Position numbers and translations under genes: made by a program | The notes under the pieces: generated by a model | Databases searched by the model: none | The model's input: only the letters and a program-made list of their open reading frames with translations | Told to the model about the DNA's origin: nothing | Shown here: in pieces, positions 45,466 to 54,126 of the stretch | Layout: the number at the start of each line of letters is the position of its first letter | Position numbering within the stretch: the stretch's first letter is position 1 | Assembly: GCF_000695685.1 (NCBI RefSeq) | Contig: NZ_JFFR01000027.1 | Span: 558,001-622,000, forward strand | Origin: Vibrio fortis | GTDB lineage: Bacteria; Pseudomonadota; Gammaproteobacteria; Enterobacterales; Vibrionaceae | Length of the DNA stretch: 64,000 nucleotides | Direction of reading: 5' to 3'

Positions 45466-46725
45466 ATGAAAGCCCTACGTCCCCTACACCTTGCGGCTTG
45501 TATTGGAGCCATCACTTTTGGTTCCAATGTTATGGCAGCAGATTTCGTCTTCTTAGATGAAGCAACATTAGAAACAAACCGAACTCTACTTCAATCTGAG
45601 AAAGCACCTTCAACAATGAAGGTCACTTATGAGCGACTACTCGAAGAAGCAGAGCTTGCAATGCAAGACGGGCCATTCAGTGTCGCTGATAAAGGCATGA
45701 CCCCACCGAGCGGTAACAAAAATGATTACATGAGTATTAGCCCATATTGGTGGCCAGATGAATCTAAAGATGACGGGCTGCCTTGGGTTCGCCACGATGG
45801 AAAAACAAATCCAGCGTCTAAAACAGACGAAACTGATTCTAAGCGAATTGGCCACTTCACCCGCTCAGTTCGCGCATTAGCTATCGCTTATTACTTTAGT
45901 CAAGACGAAAAGTATGCGCAGCAAGGTATTGATTACATTAGAACTTGGTTCATCAATGAAGAGACGAAGATGAATCCTAATGTGAATTATGGCCAAGGCG
46001 TTCCAGGTGTTGCCGAAGGACGTCGTGGTGGAATCATTGATACTCGTACCTTGGCTGATCGCATGCTTGATTCAATCGCCATGCTTTCTCAATCACCTTC
46101 TTGGACAGAAAAAGACGAAGAACAGATCAAGCAATGGTACAGCGACTACCTAGATTGGCTGATTGTCGATGACCTGTCAGGAGGTCCTAAAGGTGAGGCT
46201 TACGCTGAGAACAACCACGGTACTTGGTATGACTATCAAGTCGCAAGTATTGCCTACTTTATTGGTAACGAACCACTGGCAAAACAGATGGTTCAGAAAG
46301 GCAAAATGCGCATCGATACTCAGTTCGAAAAGGATGGCTCTCAACCGCATGAAATTGAGCGTACTCGAGCTTATCACTACCACTACTTCAGTTTAGATCC
46401 ATTGGTTGGCATGGCGCAGATTGGCGAAAAGGTAGACGTCGACCTTTGGAACTACACCAACAAGAAAGGCGGCTCTTTAGAGACTGGTATCCAGCTTATG
46501 GCTAACTATCACGACCTAGATAAAGAGTGGCCATATACCCAAAAAGACAAACGTCGTCGCATTGAACGCATGACACCACTTTACCTAAAAGCCGGTGTAG
46601 CAATGGACAAACCTGAGTGGGTCAAACTGGCAACCGAAACAGACTTTAGCGAGTTCACCGTGAAGAAGAACTTGGCGGAGGTTTGGGCACAACGTGATAT
46701 CGAGCTGCTCTACCCAAAACTATAA
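45466..46725 (+). CDS. secreted alginate-lyase-family protein (PL38/PL5-like)
   Basis: A 419-residue protein with a signal peptide (cleavage after NVMA, residue 24), so periplasmic or secreted. It belongs to the broad alginate lyase (alpha/alpha toroid) family. SISPYWWPDESKDDGLPW (about residues 90-107) and the catalytic-type ENNHGTWYD (N250, H251) are characteristic, with RAYHYHYF (about 301-308) supplying candidate tyrosines. The shape of the motifs is closer to PL38 than to Pseudomonas AlgL (PL5), but the CAZy family needs a profile search. KdgM porin follows after 64 bp, giving a lyase-porin operon. A half operator-like TTGTATTATCT lies at 45431-45441. Confidence 0.8.
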   Translation: MKALRPLHLAACIGAITFGSNVMAADFVFLDEATLETNRTLLQSEKAPSTMKVTYERLLEEAELAMQDGPFSVADKGMTPPSGNKNDYMSISPYWWPDESKDDGLPWVRHDGKTNPASKTDETDSKRIGHFTRSVRALAIAYYFSQDEKYAQQGIDYIRTWFINEETKMNPNVNYGQGVPGVAEGRRGGIIDTRTLADRMLDSIAMLSQSPSWTEKDEEQIKQWYSDYLDWLIVDDLSGGPKGEAYAENNHGTWYDYQVASIAYFIGNEPLAKQMVQKGKMRIDTQFEKDGSQPHEIERTRAYHYHYFSLDPLVGMAQIGEKVDVDLWNYTNKKGGSLETGIQLMANYHDLDKEWPYTQKDKRRRIERMTPLYLKAGVAMDKPEWVKLATETDFSEFTVKKNLAEVWAQRDIELLYPKL

Positions 46726-46789
46726 ATCCCCTACTGGTGGGTGCATTAACGCCCACCCTTTATGACTTTAATTACAGTGGAACAACATT

Positions 46790-47464
46790 ATGATTTCTAA
46801 AAATAAAATTGCTTTAGCTATTACGGCATCTCTTTTTGCTGGCAGTGTTTCTGCTGCATCGCTTGATGCGCGCCAAGAGTACAAACATGGCTCCGAAGAG
46901 TGGGCAAGCCGTATAAAAATGAGCGGTTCAGTCGACAACCACTTTTTTGGCGCTGAGATGAAGCAAAAAGGTAAACCATTCTCAGAGTGGGAAGCAGCAG
47001 ACAATGAGTTTGAATATGGTTACCGTTTCAAATTGAATGATCAATGGATGATCCAGCCAAGTATGCCAGTGACTTTTGGTTCTGATAGCGTGACTTATAA
47101 ACCTCAGGTTCGCGTGCAGTACTCGTTCGAATCGGGTTTAAAGGCGAAACTACGCTACCGTCATGAGTTCCGCGACTACACATCGGATTCCTCAAATGAT
47201 AACCGCAACCGTAGTAAAATCACTGGTAACCTAGATTACAACTGGAACGCGTTCCAGTTCGGCTTTGAAGCAAACTACGCGGAAGATTTTGCAAATAATG
47301 AATGGACTGGCGGTGGCGGTGCTGACTATGAATGGGATTACAACCTTAAAGTAGGTTACAAAGAGTCTGACTGGAACTGGCGTCCGTATGTAGAGTTCGG
47401 TAACGTACAAGACAGTCGTGATCGTCAACTACGTAGCCGTGTTGGTATTACCTACAGCTTCTAA
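46790..47464 (+). CDS. kdgM: KdgM-family oligouronate-specific porin
   Basis: A 224-residue outer membrane porin of the KdgM family (small 12-strand barrels, about 215-235 residues). It carries a signal peptide (cleavage after SVSA, about residue 22) and a C-terminal strand ending in phenylalanine (GITYSF). LDARQEYKHGSEEWASRIKMSG at the start of the mature part, split as strand 1, is typical, as are the arginine/lysine-rich strands that line the pore for acidic oligosaccharides. It follows the secreted lyase gene and should admit alginate oligomers to the periplasm. It ends in a strong terminator. Confidence 0.92.
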   Translation: MISKNKIALAITASLFAGSVSAASLDARQEYKHGSEEWASRIKMSGSVDNHFFGAEMKQKGKPFSEWEAADNEFEYGYRFKLNDQWMIQPSMPVTFGSDSVTYKPQVRVQYSFESGLKAKLRYRHEFRDYTSDSSNDNRNRSKITGNLDYNWNAFQFGFEANYAEDFANNEWTGGGGADYEWDYNLKVGYKESDWNWRPYVEFGNVQDSRDRQLRSRVGITYSF

Positions 47465-47521
47465 TCAATACCCAGCTTTAATCTTTACAAAGCTTTTAGT
47501 CTGCACAAAGATTAAAAACAC

Positions 47522-47556
47522 AAAAGCCAGCATATTTGCTGGCTTTATTTTTTTTG
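47522..47556 (+). terminator. terminator of the lyase-kdgM operon
   Basis: AAAGCCAGCA (47523-47532) and TGCTGGCTTT (47537-47546) form a 10-bp stem followed by a run of T. It may also serve the convergent GntR gene. Another 10-bp inverted repeat, TTTAATCTTT...AAAGATTAAA, lies just upstream in the kdgM 3' region. Confidence 0.92.
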
Positions 47557-47582
47557 TATCTAATTTAGGCAGAAAGCGCAGG

Positions 47583-48302
47583 TTAGCTTGCTGCTGGCAA
47601 TCTGTGGTTAGACGCTTGTAAGTGGTTAGCAGAAGCAGCACGTGCTTTTTCACTATTACCAGCCATGATCGCATCATAGATCTGGCGGTGTTCATTGATA
47701 CAAGTGCTACCCTCTTCCGAAGAGTGAACAATAAAGTTAACGAACATCGTTGTTAAGATGTTGCCGAACGGAAGATAGAAATCGTTACCTGTTGCGTTAA
47801 AGATAAGGCTGTGGAATCGCATATCCACATCTGTCCAACGCTCTTGGTCAAATACTTCAGCTTCTGATACTTCTACCATTTCTTGGAAGGTCTCTGATAG
47901 CTCGATACGCTGTTCAGCTGATGCATTTTTCGCAGCTAGTGCACACGCCTCAGGCTCAATTGCACGACGTAAACCCAAGAACTGGAAACAGAACTCATCT
48001 GTATCCGCTAGGCCATCCATCCAACCAATCAATTGCGGATCAAGGAAGTTCCAGTAAGCACGATCAACAACACGAGTACCAACTTTTGGACGAGACTCTA
48101 ATAGACCTTTTGATGTTAGCAGTTTAACCGCTTCACGCAGTGCAGTACGGCTAATACCAAATTGCTCACAAAGCGCCATCTCACCAGGGATAATAGAGCC
48201 TTGAGCAAGCTCACCTGATAAAATGCTGCGAGCGATTTCACGAGCAACTTGCACGTGCAGGCTGCGCTTGGAGCCTGAGATTGAATTGAATGTTCCGACC
48301 AT
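47583..48302 (-). CDS. FadR-subfamily GntR regulator, copy 1
   Basis: A 239-residue GntR-type regulator. The winged helix-turn-helix (about 14-80; LHVQVAREIARSILSGEL, EQFGISRTALREAVKLLTSKGLLE, PKVGTRV) is followed by an all-helical FadR-C/FCD domain (about 90-235; FLGLRRAIEPEACALAA with metal-type residues in later helices). Such regulators in uronate loci usually repress catabolic genes until a keto-sugar acid binds. It is convergent with kdgM and divergent from the second copy. A half-site ATGTATTATTT lies 20-30 bp upstream of its start, consistent with autoregulation. Confidence 0.92.
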   Translation of the reverse strand: MVGTFNSISGSKRSLHVQVAREIARSILSGELAQGSIIPGEMALCEQFGISRTALREAVKLLTSKGLLESRPKVGTRVVDRAYWNFLDPQLIGWMDGLADTDEFCFQFLGLRRAIEPEACALAAKNASAEQRIELSETFQEMVEVSEAEVFDQERWTDVDMRFHSLIFNATGNDFYLPFGNILTTMFVNFIVHSSEEGSTCINEHRQIYDAIMAGNSEKARAASANHLQASNHRLPAAS

Positions 48303-48950
48303 AAGTTCACTTGTTGTTATTTATGTATTATTTAATCCTTACTATATCACTTATATATTCAACTACCAAATATCCTTACTGCGCTCCGTCCCAGATTTAA
48401 ACAAAACAAATGATATAAATTAGATTACGCAAATAATACGCTCAAAATTGCCTATCAACTAATAGCTTAATAATAATTCTCACTTCTATTTAGCGCATTA
48501 TTTTGTACGACTAATGTCACATATATTTACCTTTCTGACTATTTATAGCCGCATATGGCAGATTTTCGCGATGTACTGCTTGATTCAAATAGATGCTATT
48601 GTATTATTAATTGGGTGTTGATTTTCAATATTATCAATCCCCTTAATCGGAAATCGCGTCGATCACGAGTCCGTTGTCTCATTGAAAGTCATATAAATAA
48701 CAACGTCGGTCCCATTTATGGGCCAAACAACGAGGTGTCTTTATTACATCTCATTAATTTGCAGTAGTACGTCTGAACACTCGCGTTGAGATATAAATAT
48801 GGTCATCAGCATTTTGAAATGGTGAATTTGGTTGAGCTAACTCTCTTTATCACATCTTACACTGACGGCCTTTTCTAATCTAAACGACGTAACACTGACA
48901 ACCCAAAGCCAGTTGATTCTGGCTTTGACCCTTTAATATAGGTGGTTTAC
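48303..48950. other. divergent regulatory region between the two GntR genes
   Basis: No supported gene: a 70-codon reading at 48555-48767 lacks coding character. The region holds one operator-like site at 48503-48513 and a hairpin (CAAAGCCAG 48904-48912 with CTGGCTTTG 48919-48927) 23 nt before the second regulator's start. Confidence 0.6.
48503..48513. promoter_or_regulatory. candidate FadR-type operator between the regulators
   Basis: TTGTACGACTA fits TNGTNNNACNA but is not fully symmetric. Location between the two regulator genes suggests autoregulation. Confidence 0.4.
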
Positions 48951-49682
48951 ATGTCCGTATTCACGCTGGTGGAAGATTCTAACCGCCGCATTCATGTCCA
49001 AGTTGCAAGACAAGTCGCCCGTAAGATCCTATCTGGAGAGTTGAAAGAAGAAGAGAAACTACCCAGCGAAATGGAGCTATGCGAAATCTTCGGTGTAAGC
49101 CGTACTGCGTTGAGAGAATCAACCAAACTATTATCAGCCAAAGGTCTGATCGAGTCGAAGCCCAAAGTCGGCACACGTATTATGCCTCGTTCTAACTGGC
49201 ACTTCTTGGACCCTCAACTCCTGGATTGGATTCAAGATCTTGAAGACACCAAGCCATTCCTGGCTCAATTCTTAGGCCTTCGCAAAGCAATAGAACCGGA
49301 AGCTTGTGCGCTTGCAGCTAGAAATGCATCGGTAGAACAGCGTAAAGAACTCTCAATACTCTTCCAAAAAATGACGCTCGCAGCAGAGAGCTTTGATTAC
49401 GGAAGTTGGACCGTTAACGATCACCTGTTCCATCGAACAATCTTCCTCTCAACAGGCAACCAGTTCTATATTCCATTTGGCAATATTTTGTCAGCGATTT
49501 TTCGACAATTTATTGATCATTCGGCAGAAGGTGGACGCTTCTGTTTAGCAGAACACAAAGCGATTTATGACTCTATTATGTCTGGGAATAGCGAGGGAGC
49601 ACGGATAGCCTCTCAAAGCCTACTAAACGACGACAATCAAAAGCTATCCAAAGTGCCTTTAAAGCAAGTTGCGATAGCATAA
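48951..49682 (+). CDS. FadR-subfamily GntR regulator, copy 2
   Basis: A 243-residue paralogue of the regulator at 47583-48302, with the same domain plan. It has a winged helix-turn-helix (about 12-78; IHVQVARQVARKILSGEL, FGVSRTALRESTKLLSAKGLIE, PKVGTRI) and an FCD domain (about 88-235; FLGLRKAIEPEACALAARNAS). The two copies align end to end at roughly half identity by eye. Recognition helices are nearly the same (SRTALRE), so they may share operators but answer to different ligands. ATG 48951 follows AGGTGG; GTG 48942 is less likely. The MATE transporter gene follows after 93 bp. Confidence 0.92.
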   Translation: MSVFTLVEDSNRRIHVQVARQVARKILSGELKEEEKLPSEMELCEIFGVSRTALRESTKLLSAKGLIESKPKVGTRIMPRSNWHFLDPQLLDWIQDLEDTKPFLAQFLGLRKAIEPEACALAARNASVEQRKELSILFQKMTLAAESFDYGSWTVNDHLFHRTIFLSTGNQFYIPFGNILSAIFRQFIDHSAEGGRFCLAEHKAIYDSIMSGNSEGARIASQSLLNDDNQKLSKVPLKQVAIA

Positions 49683-49775
49683 CGATAGCGACTTCAATCG
49701 CAATCTATACATCTGGCTTGAAACACTCATGATATAACCCGCTTGTATCATGAGTTTGCTCCTTACGAGGTCACT

Positions 49776-51134
49776 GTGCTTTCTCAATCTTACGTCAAAA
49801 AGAACCTTTCTCTCGCTTGGCCATTAGCCCTTAATGCCCTGTTAATGCAGTCCATGCTGATGATAGACACGCTCCTGGTATCACCACTCGGTGAAGTCTC
49901 TCTTGCTGCAATGGGAATTGCGACCACGGTTATCGCATTCATTCTTGGTATCCAAATGGCGCTCGCTAACGGTACGCAACTGGTGTTGAGTCGTGCCGTA
50001 GGCTCCGGCGTTCAAGCTACATTATCTCGGTCTTTTTTGGCGGGGATGCTCATCAACTTTGGCGCCGCTTTACTCTTCTTCTTAGCTCTAACCTTTTTTG
50101 ATGACTCGTTGATAAACTCACTGACGGAAGATACATCTCTACACAGCGAAATTGCCGTCTACCTAAGTTTTTCCAAATACATCGTTCTATTCACCGCGGT
50201 GACCCAAGTAATCATTGCGCTGTTTAACGGGTTAGGCAAAACCAAAGTGCCATTTAGAGGCTATCTAATTGAGCTACCAATCAACGCACTGGTCAGCTAC
50301 ATATTCATTCATGGTTGGTCTAACTTTGAAGGTCTCGGTGTTCAAGGTGCCGCCATTGGCAGCCTAGTAGCGATCATCATTCGTACTGTCTATCTCTACC
50401 TATGCATTCGTTTTGAAAACTGTGTTGAACTCTCATTCAATTCGTTTGGTTCTAACTTTTCACGCAATGTACTCAACCATTTCAAAGAGATTTTCCCAGT
50501 TGCAGCGAATGTCACCATGTTATCAATTGGCGCAACTATATATCAGCTTCTCTACACCCAACTCAATATCAATGCCTATGTAGCAATCACCTTAGTGATG
50601 CCTTGGATACGAGCTGGTACACAATTCATTACTGCTTGGGCGCACTCTTCCGCCATTACCATTAGCCAAGCCATTGGTTCTAAACAAATGGCTGACTTAA
50701 GAAAGAACGTCGACGCCAGTATCGATATCGCTGTCATAATCTCTATTCTATCGATGCTCTTTTTTGCGGTGCTGAGTTTCTTTATTGGTGACATTTACCC
50801 CGATTTAGACAGCGCGACTTATGACGCTTTGACTGTGATCGCCCCACTCTACATATTTTTGCCTTTCGTGCGTGGCTACAACACGGTTCACGGCCATGTA
50901 TTGAGGGCTCTTGGAAAAACAACAGCAGTATTCAAAATCAATTTCACGGGCCAGTGGATCATATCGATTCCATTATGCGCGTTGATCATCTTCGGCTTTG
51001 ATGGCTCGATCTTCTGGGCATTCGCCATTCAGCCTTTTGAAGAGATCGTCAAAGCGCTGCCATTTAGACACTTAGCAAGAAAATCATTGAATGAATTCGA
51101 TAAGGAAAAAGTGAAAGAGTTGATGTACGACTAA
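49776..51134 (+). CDS. MATE-family efflux transporter
   Basis: A 452-residue 12-helix multidrug and toxin extrusion (MatE) transporter with the usual internal repeat: helices about 10-220 and 240-440. LAWPLALNALLMQSMLMIDTLLVSPLG in helix 1-2 and the second-half HFKEIFPVAANVTM correspond to MatE repeat starts. It exports compounds by sodium or proton antiport. GTG 49776 is chosen as start because GAGG lies 5-8 nt upstream; a TTG 11 codons earlier lacks support. Its place after a uronate-type regulator is suggestive of export of a pathway by-product, but may be chance. Confidence 0.87.
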   Translation: MLSQSYVKKNLSLAWPLALNALLMQSMLMIDTLLVSPLGEVSLAAMGIATTVIAFILGIQMALANGTQLVLSRAVGSGVQATLSRSFLAGMLINFGAALLFFLALTFFDDSLINSLTEDTSLHSEIAVYLSFSKYIVLFTAVTQVIIALFNGLGKTKVPFRGYLIELPINALVSYIFIHGWSNFEGLGVQGAAIGSLVAIIIRTVYLYLCIRFENCVELSFNSFGSNFSRNVLNHFKEIFPVAANVTMLSIGATIYQLLYTQLNINAYVAITLVMPWIRAGTQFITAWAHSSAITISQAIGSKQMADLRKNVDASIDIAVIISILSMLFFAVLSFFIGDIYPDLDSATYDALTVIAPLYIFLPFVRGYNTVHGHVLRALGKTTAVFKINFTGQWIISIPLCALIIFGFDGSIFWAFAIQPFEEIVKALPFRHLARKSLNEFDKEKVKELMYD

Positions 51135-51160
51135 ACAAAGAATAAATCTTGGTAAACAAT

Positions 51161-51189
51161 GGCCCTATCACGCACAGATAGGGCTTTTT
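51161..51189 (+). terminator. intrinsic terminator of the MATE gene
   Basis: GCCCTATC and GATAGGGC form an 8-bp stem with a 7-nt loop, followed by five T; its tail adjoins the convergent DHH gene's stop. Confidence 0.88.
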
Positions 51190-51191
51190 AT

Positions 51192-52166
51192 TTACGCCAG
51201 GTTTAGGCTTGGTCTGATCAGGTTATACAGATAAGCAAGCTCATCTGGGATATTAAAGCGACGATTAATAACGCCTCCCGCCATATGTGGATGCCCTCCT
51301 CCAAAACCAATGCCATTATCATTTAATGCCGCTCGCACTACCTCGGCAACATCGTTATCCTGACATTCAGACCGAAGGGAGACGTACGTTCTTTGATAAG
51401 ATCTTGCGCTCAGCACCACGACATCAATCTCATCGACCGTTAAGAGAAAATCGCCTAGAACTCCAAGCATGTTCTCAGGGCACCCTTCCGGCAACGTCGC
51501 AAAAGCGCTGTTTTTGTCACGCTTCATTGAAGCTAACATGGAATCAAAGTATTCGAGCTCCTGATACTCGATTTGGTTTCGACAGATTCCGTTCACCGTC
51601 ACCATATCGGCGCGCCTTTGCAACTGAAACAGAGCCTTGATATCCGCCTCACCTATGGATTTAGTAAAGCTTCCCGTGTCAAACGTCAAACCGACTAGCA
51701 GTGCAGTAGCGATCTTTTTAGGGATCGGCATTTTATAGTAATTAAAGTACTCCACCATGATTGTCGCAGTCGACCCATAGTCAGTTCGTACATCCGAATA
51801 CCAAACATAGCTCGGCACTTTAACGTCGTGGTGATCAATCACTGCCACTTCCAAACCGGGCAGGTCAGTCACGTTCTCTTCCCCGATACAACCATCAATC
51901 ACAATAATCTTGTCGCTGGGTTTTAAATCTAATTGGTGTGACTTAACGATTGGGATATCTAACCAACCAATCAAATTATGAAGTGAAACTCGGTCAATAA
52001 AGCCCTGATATGAAAGAAAAGGTTTAAAGCCTTTTTGACTCAGTAAATAAGCCATAGCAAATGCCGATGCTATAGCATCATGATCGGGAAAATCATGCGC
52101 CTGAATAATGACTCGCTCATCGGTATCTAACAATTCTAAAAATTGATCAAACTTTTTTAAGTCCAT
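51192..52166 (-). CDS. DHH-family phosphoesterase (NrnA-like)
   Basis: A 324-residue DHH/DHHA1 protein. The N-terminal DHH domain (about 15-180) shows QAHDFPDHDAIASAFA, VIDG and the motif VIDHHDV. GLTFDTGSF is a further metal-site segment. The C-terminal DHHA1 domain has the substrate-binding GFGGGHPHMAGG near residue 293. Length and layout match NrnA-type nanoRNases / pAp phosphatases, though in the first motif the usual DxD appears as D-x2-D (DFPDHD), close to normal. It is convergent with the MATE gene. No link to alginate or iron is evident. Confidence 0.85.
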   Translation of the reverse strand: MDLKKFDQFLELLDTDERVIIQAHDFPDHDAIASAFAMAYLLSQKGFKPFLSYQGFIDRVSLHNLIGWLDIPIVKSHQLDLKPSDKIIVIDGCIGEENVTDLPGLEVAVIDHHDVKVPSYVWYSDVRTDYGSTATIMVEYFNYYKMPIPKKIATALLVGLTFDTGSFTKSIGEADIKALFQLQRRADMVTVNGICRNQIEYQELEYFDSMLASMKRDKNSAFATLPEGCPENMLGVLGDFLLTVDEIDVVVLSARSYQRTYVSLRSECQDNDVAEVVRAALNDNGIGFGGGHPHMAGGVINRRFNIPDELAYLYNLIRPSLNLA

Positions 52167-52340
52167 TGATAGTTCTCAAACCCATCCTGAATTTGCTATT
52201 TCTGATTCATTTCCATAGCGGAAGAAATAAAACCAGTTGCACACTCACTCCATTAAAGCGCTTCAATCTTTGGAATGCAAACTGCTAGAAAGACTTACCT
52301 CTCAGTTATAGGCTTATAGCTATCGTGATATGCCCCCAAC

Positions 52341-52368
52341 AAAAAGAGCGCCAGACATTGGCGCTCTT
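52341..52368 (-). terminator. intrinsic terminator of the catechol siderophore ABC operon
   Basis: AAGAGCGCCA and TGGCGCTCTT form a 10-bp stem, followed on the minus strand by TTT. It is 31 bp after the ATPase stop. Confidence 0.88.
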
Positions 52369-52398
52369 ATTAATTATCAAATCATTCAATAGCTGACG

Positions 52399-53163
52399 TT
52401 ATCGGCCTGAGTAGTACATACAGATCTTCACGCCATCGAATTCACGGATCTCAAACGGAATTTCATAGATAGACTCCATGATTTCCTTGTCGACAACCTC
52501 ATCCACTTTGCCAGCTTTAATCACCTGCCCGCATTTCATCGCAACGATGTTATCCGAATAGCTCGAAGCGAAGTTGATATCGTGAATAACAATCACCACA
52601 GCTTTATTAAACTCATGAGCTAAACGGCGCAGAGTCTGCATGATTTCGACTGAGTGCTTAATATCGAGGTTGTTAAGTGGCTCATCAAGGAAAACGTAGT
52701 CCGTGTCTTGTGCGACAACCATGGCGATAAACGCCATTTGACGCTGACCACCACTCAATTGGTCGAGATACTTATCTTGGATATCGGTAATACCCAAGTG
52801 CTCTAAAGCCGTATCTACCACCTTGTGGTCATTATCTTGCATTCTACCTTGAGAATGAGGGAAACGTCCGAAGCAGACAAGTTCACGCACAGTAAAGCGC
52901 ATGTTGATGTTATTCGACTGCCTCAAAACCGCAAGGTGCTTTGCAAGCTCTTTGGTATCCCACTCAGCAAGGAGTTTGTCGCCAATTAGAACTTCACCCG
53001 CATCACTATCGGTAAGGCGGCTCGCCATTGAAAGCAGCGTACTTTTACCCGCACCATTTGGGCCAATAATGGAAGTTACTTCCCCTTTCGGAAACAGTGC
53101 ACTGGCGTCATCAACAACCATTGTCTTGCCATACTTCTTACTTAAACCTGTTAACTTAATCAC
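52399..53163 (-). CDS. iron-siderophore ABC transporter ATPase (VctC-like)
   Basis: A 254-residue ABC ATPase. Walker A GPNGAGKST (about residues 34-42), signature LSGGQRQM (about 136-143) and Walker B YVFLDEPLNNLD are intact; H-loop in VIHDINFA. CFGRFPHSQGR and the DNINMRFTVREL region resemble the VctC/CeuD/YclP group rather than FhuC. It is the last gene of a four-gene operon, 12 bp after the second permease. The gene order binding protein-permease-permease-ATPase matches vctPDGC of V. cholerae, which imports catechol siderophores. Confidence 0.87.
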   Translation of the reverse strand: MIKLTGLSKKYGKTMVVDDASALFPKGEVTSIIGPNGAGKSTLLSMASRLTDSDAGEVLIGDKLLAEWDTKELAKHLAVLRQSNNINMRFTVRELVCFGRFPHSQGRMQDNDHKVVDTALEHLGITDIQDKYLDQLSGGQRQMAFIAMVVAQDTDYVFLDEPLNNLDIKHSVEIMQTLRRLAHEFNKAVVIVIHDINFASSYSDNIVAMKCGQVIKAGKVDEVVDKEIMESIYEIPFEIREFDGVKICMYYSGR

Positions 53164-53175
53164 TTCTCACTACCT

Positions 53176-54126
53176 TTACTGAATTCTGGTGCGTAACAAC
53201 AAGAACATAAAATACAAACCGCCGACTAGGTTGATAATCACGCTGACTGTGGTCTCAAAGTTCATCACTTTTTCTACGAACCACTGCCCTGAAACCAACA
53301 GCGCGACAGCGAGCAGGCTACTCGCAACAATGAGCACTCGGTGTTGATAAGATTTAAACATCTGACGAGCCAAGCTCACGGTAATCAATCCAAAGAAGAG
53401 AACTGGGCCAACTAATGCCGTAGAAACAGCCACCATAATCGACACAATCACCAAGATGTACTGTGTTAAGCGCTTAGTATTTATACCCAAACTGGTTGCG
53501 TTATCAACGCCAAGCCACAACACGTCAAGCTTCGGAGACATCCACCATAGCGCCAGCAAACACGCGCCCAAAGGCACAATGCTTAAGTAAACCAACTCCC
53601 CTTTTACATTGTTGAAGCTCGCAAACATCACATTCTGCAATACCGCAAATTCATTCGGATCGATAAGCATTCCTAGGAAGTTCGATAAGCTACCAAAAAC
53701 ACTGCCGCAAACAATACCGATGAGAAGCAGCGTGAAGACATTGTTACGTTTACTTTTGAAATAGAAATGGAACAAACCAAATGAGAAGAGCACCATAATG
53801 CACACGGAAAGTGTAAAGTTCGCAACTGCATCAACTACCCAAAAACTCAGGCTCCCAAATACAAACAACAACGAGACTTGCACTAACATGTACAGGTTAT
53901 CAAAGCCTAGAATGGACGGTGTCAGAATACGATTATTGGTGATCGTTTGAAAAACCAAAGAAGACGTTGAAATGGCAATCGCAGCCAACACGATTGACAA
54001 GATCTTTGGTGTACGTAACTTTAGAAAAAACTCGTAGTTATCCCAAGTAAGACCCTGTCCGATAAACACCCCGATCATCACGATGCAGACAACAGCCAAT
54101 AGAGCCATTTTGATAGAATCACGCAT
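53176..54126 (-). CDS. iron-siderophore ABC permease (VctG-like)
   Basis: A 316-residue FecCD/BtuC-type permease with about nine hydrophobic helices. LRTPKILSIVLAAIAISTSSLVFQTITNN near residue 35 and the segment around TPSILGFDNLYML mark the family. VDNATSLGINTKRL contains the cytoplasmic coupling region that meets the ATPase. Its start overlaps the end of the preceding permease gene by 8 bp. Together the two permeases form a heterodimeric channel for ferric siderophore. VctG/FatC-like by position and motifs. Confidence 0.87.
   Translation of the reverse strand: MRDSIKMALLAVVCIVMIGVFIGQGLTWDNYEFFLKLRTPKILSIVLAAIAISTSSLVFQTITNNRILTPSILGFDNLYMLVQVSLLFVFGSLSFWVVDAVANFTLSVCIMVLFSFGLFHFYFKSKRNNVFTLLLIGIVCGSVFGSLSNFLGMLIDPNEFAVLQNVMFASFNNVKGELVYLSIVPLGACLLALWWMSPKLDVLWLGVDNATSLGINTKRLTQYILVIVSIMVAVSTALVGPVLFFGLITVSLARQMFKSYQHRVLIVASSLLAVALLVSGQWFVEKVMNFETTVSVIINLVGGLYFMFLLLRTRIQ

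Noticed and set aside
46775..46785. CAGTGGAACAA before kdgM as an operator
   Set aside because: Matches the loose pattern only in part and coincides with the ribosome binding site; kdgM is probably read from the lyase promoter.
48465..48483. Fur-box-like AATAATAATTCTCAC upstream of the GntR genes
   Set aside because: Resembles half of the Fur box at 56240 but lacks the second arm and no iron gene is adjacent; AT-rich chance match is likely.
48555..48767. 70-codon plus-strand reading between the two GntR genes
   Set aside because: No ribosome binding site, unusual composition, and it lies across the regulatory region; likely chance.
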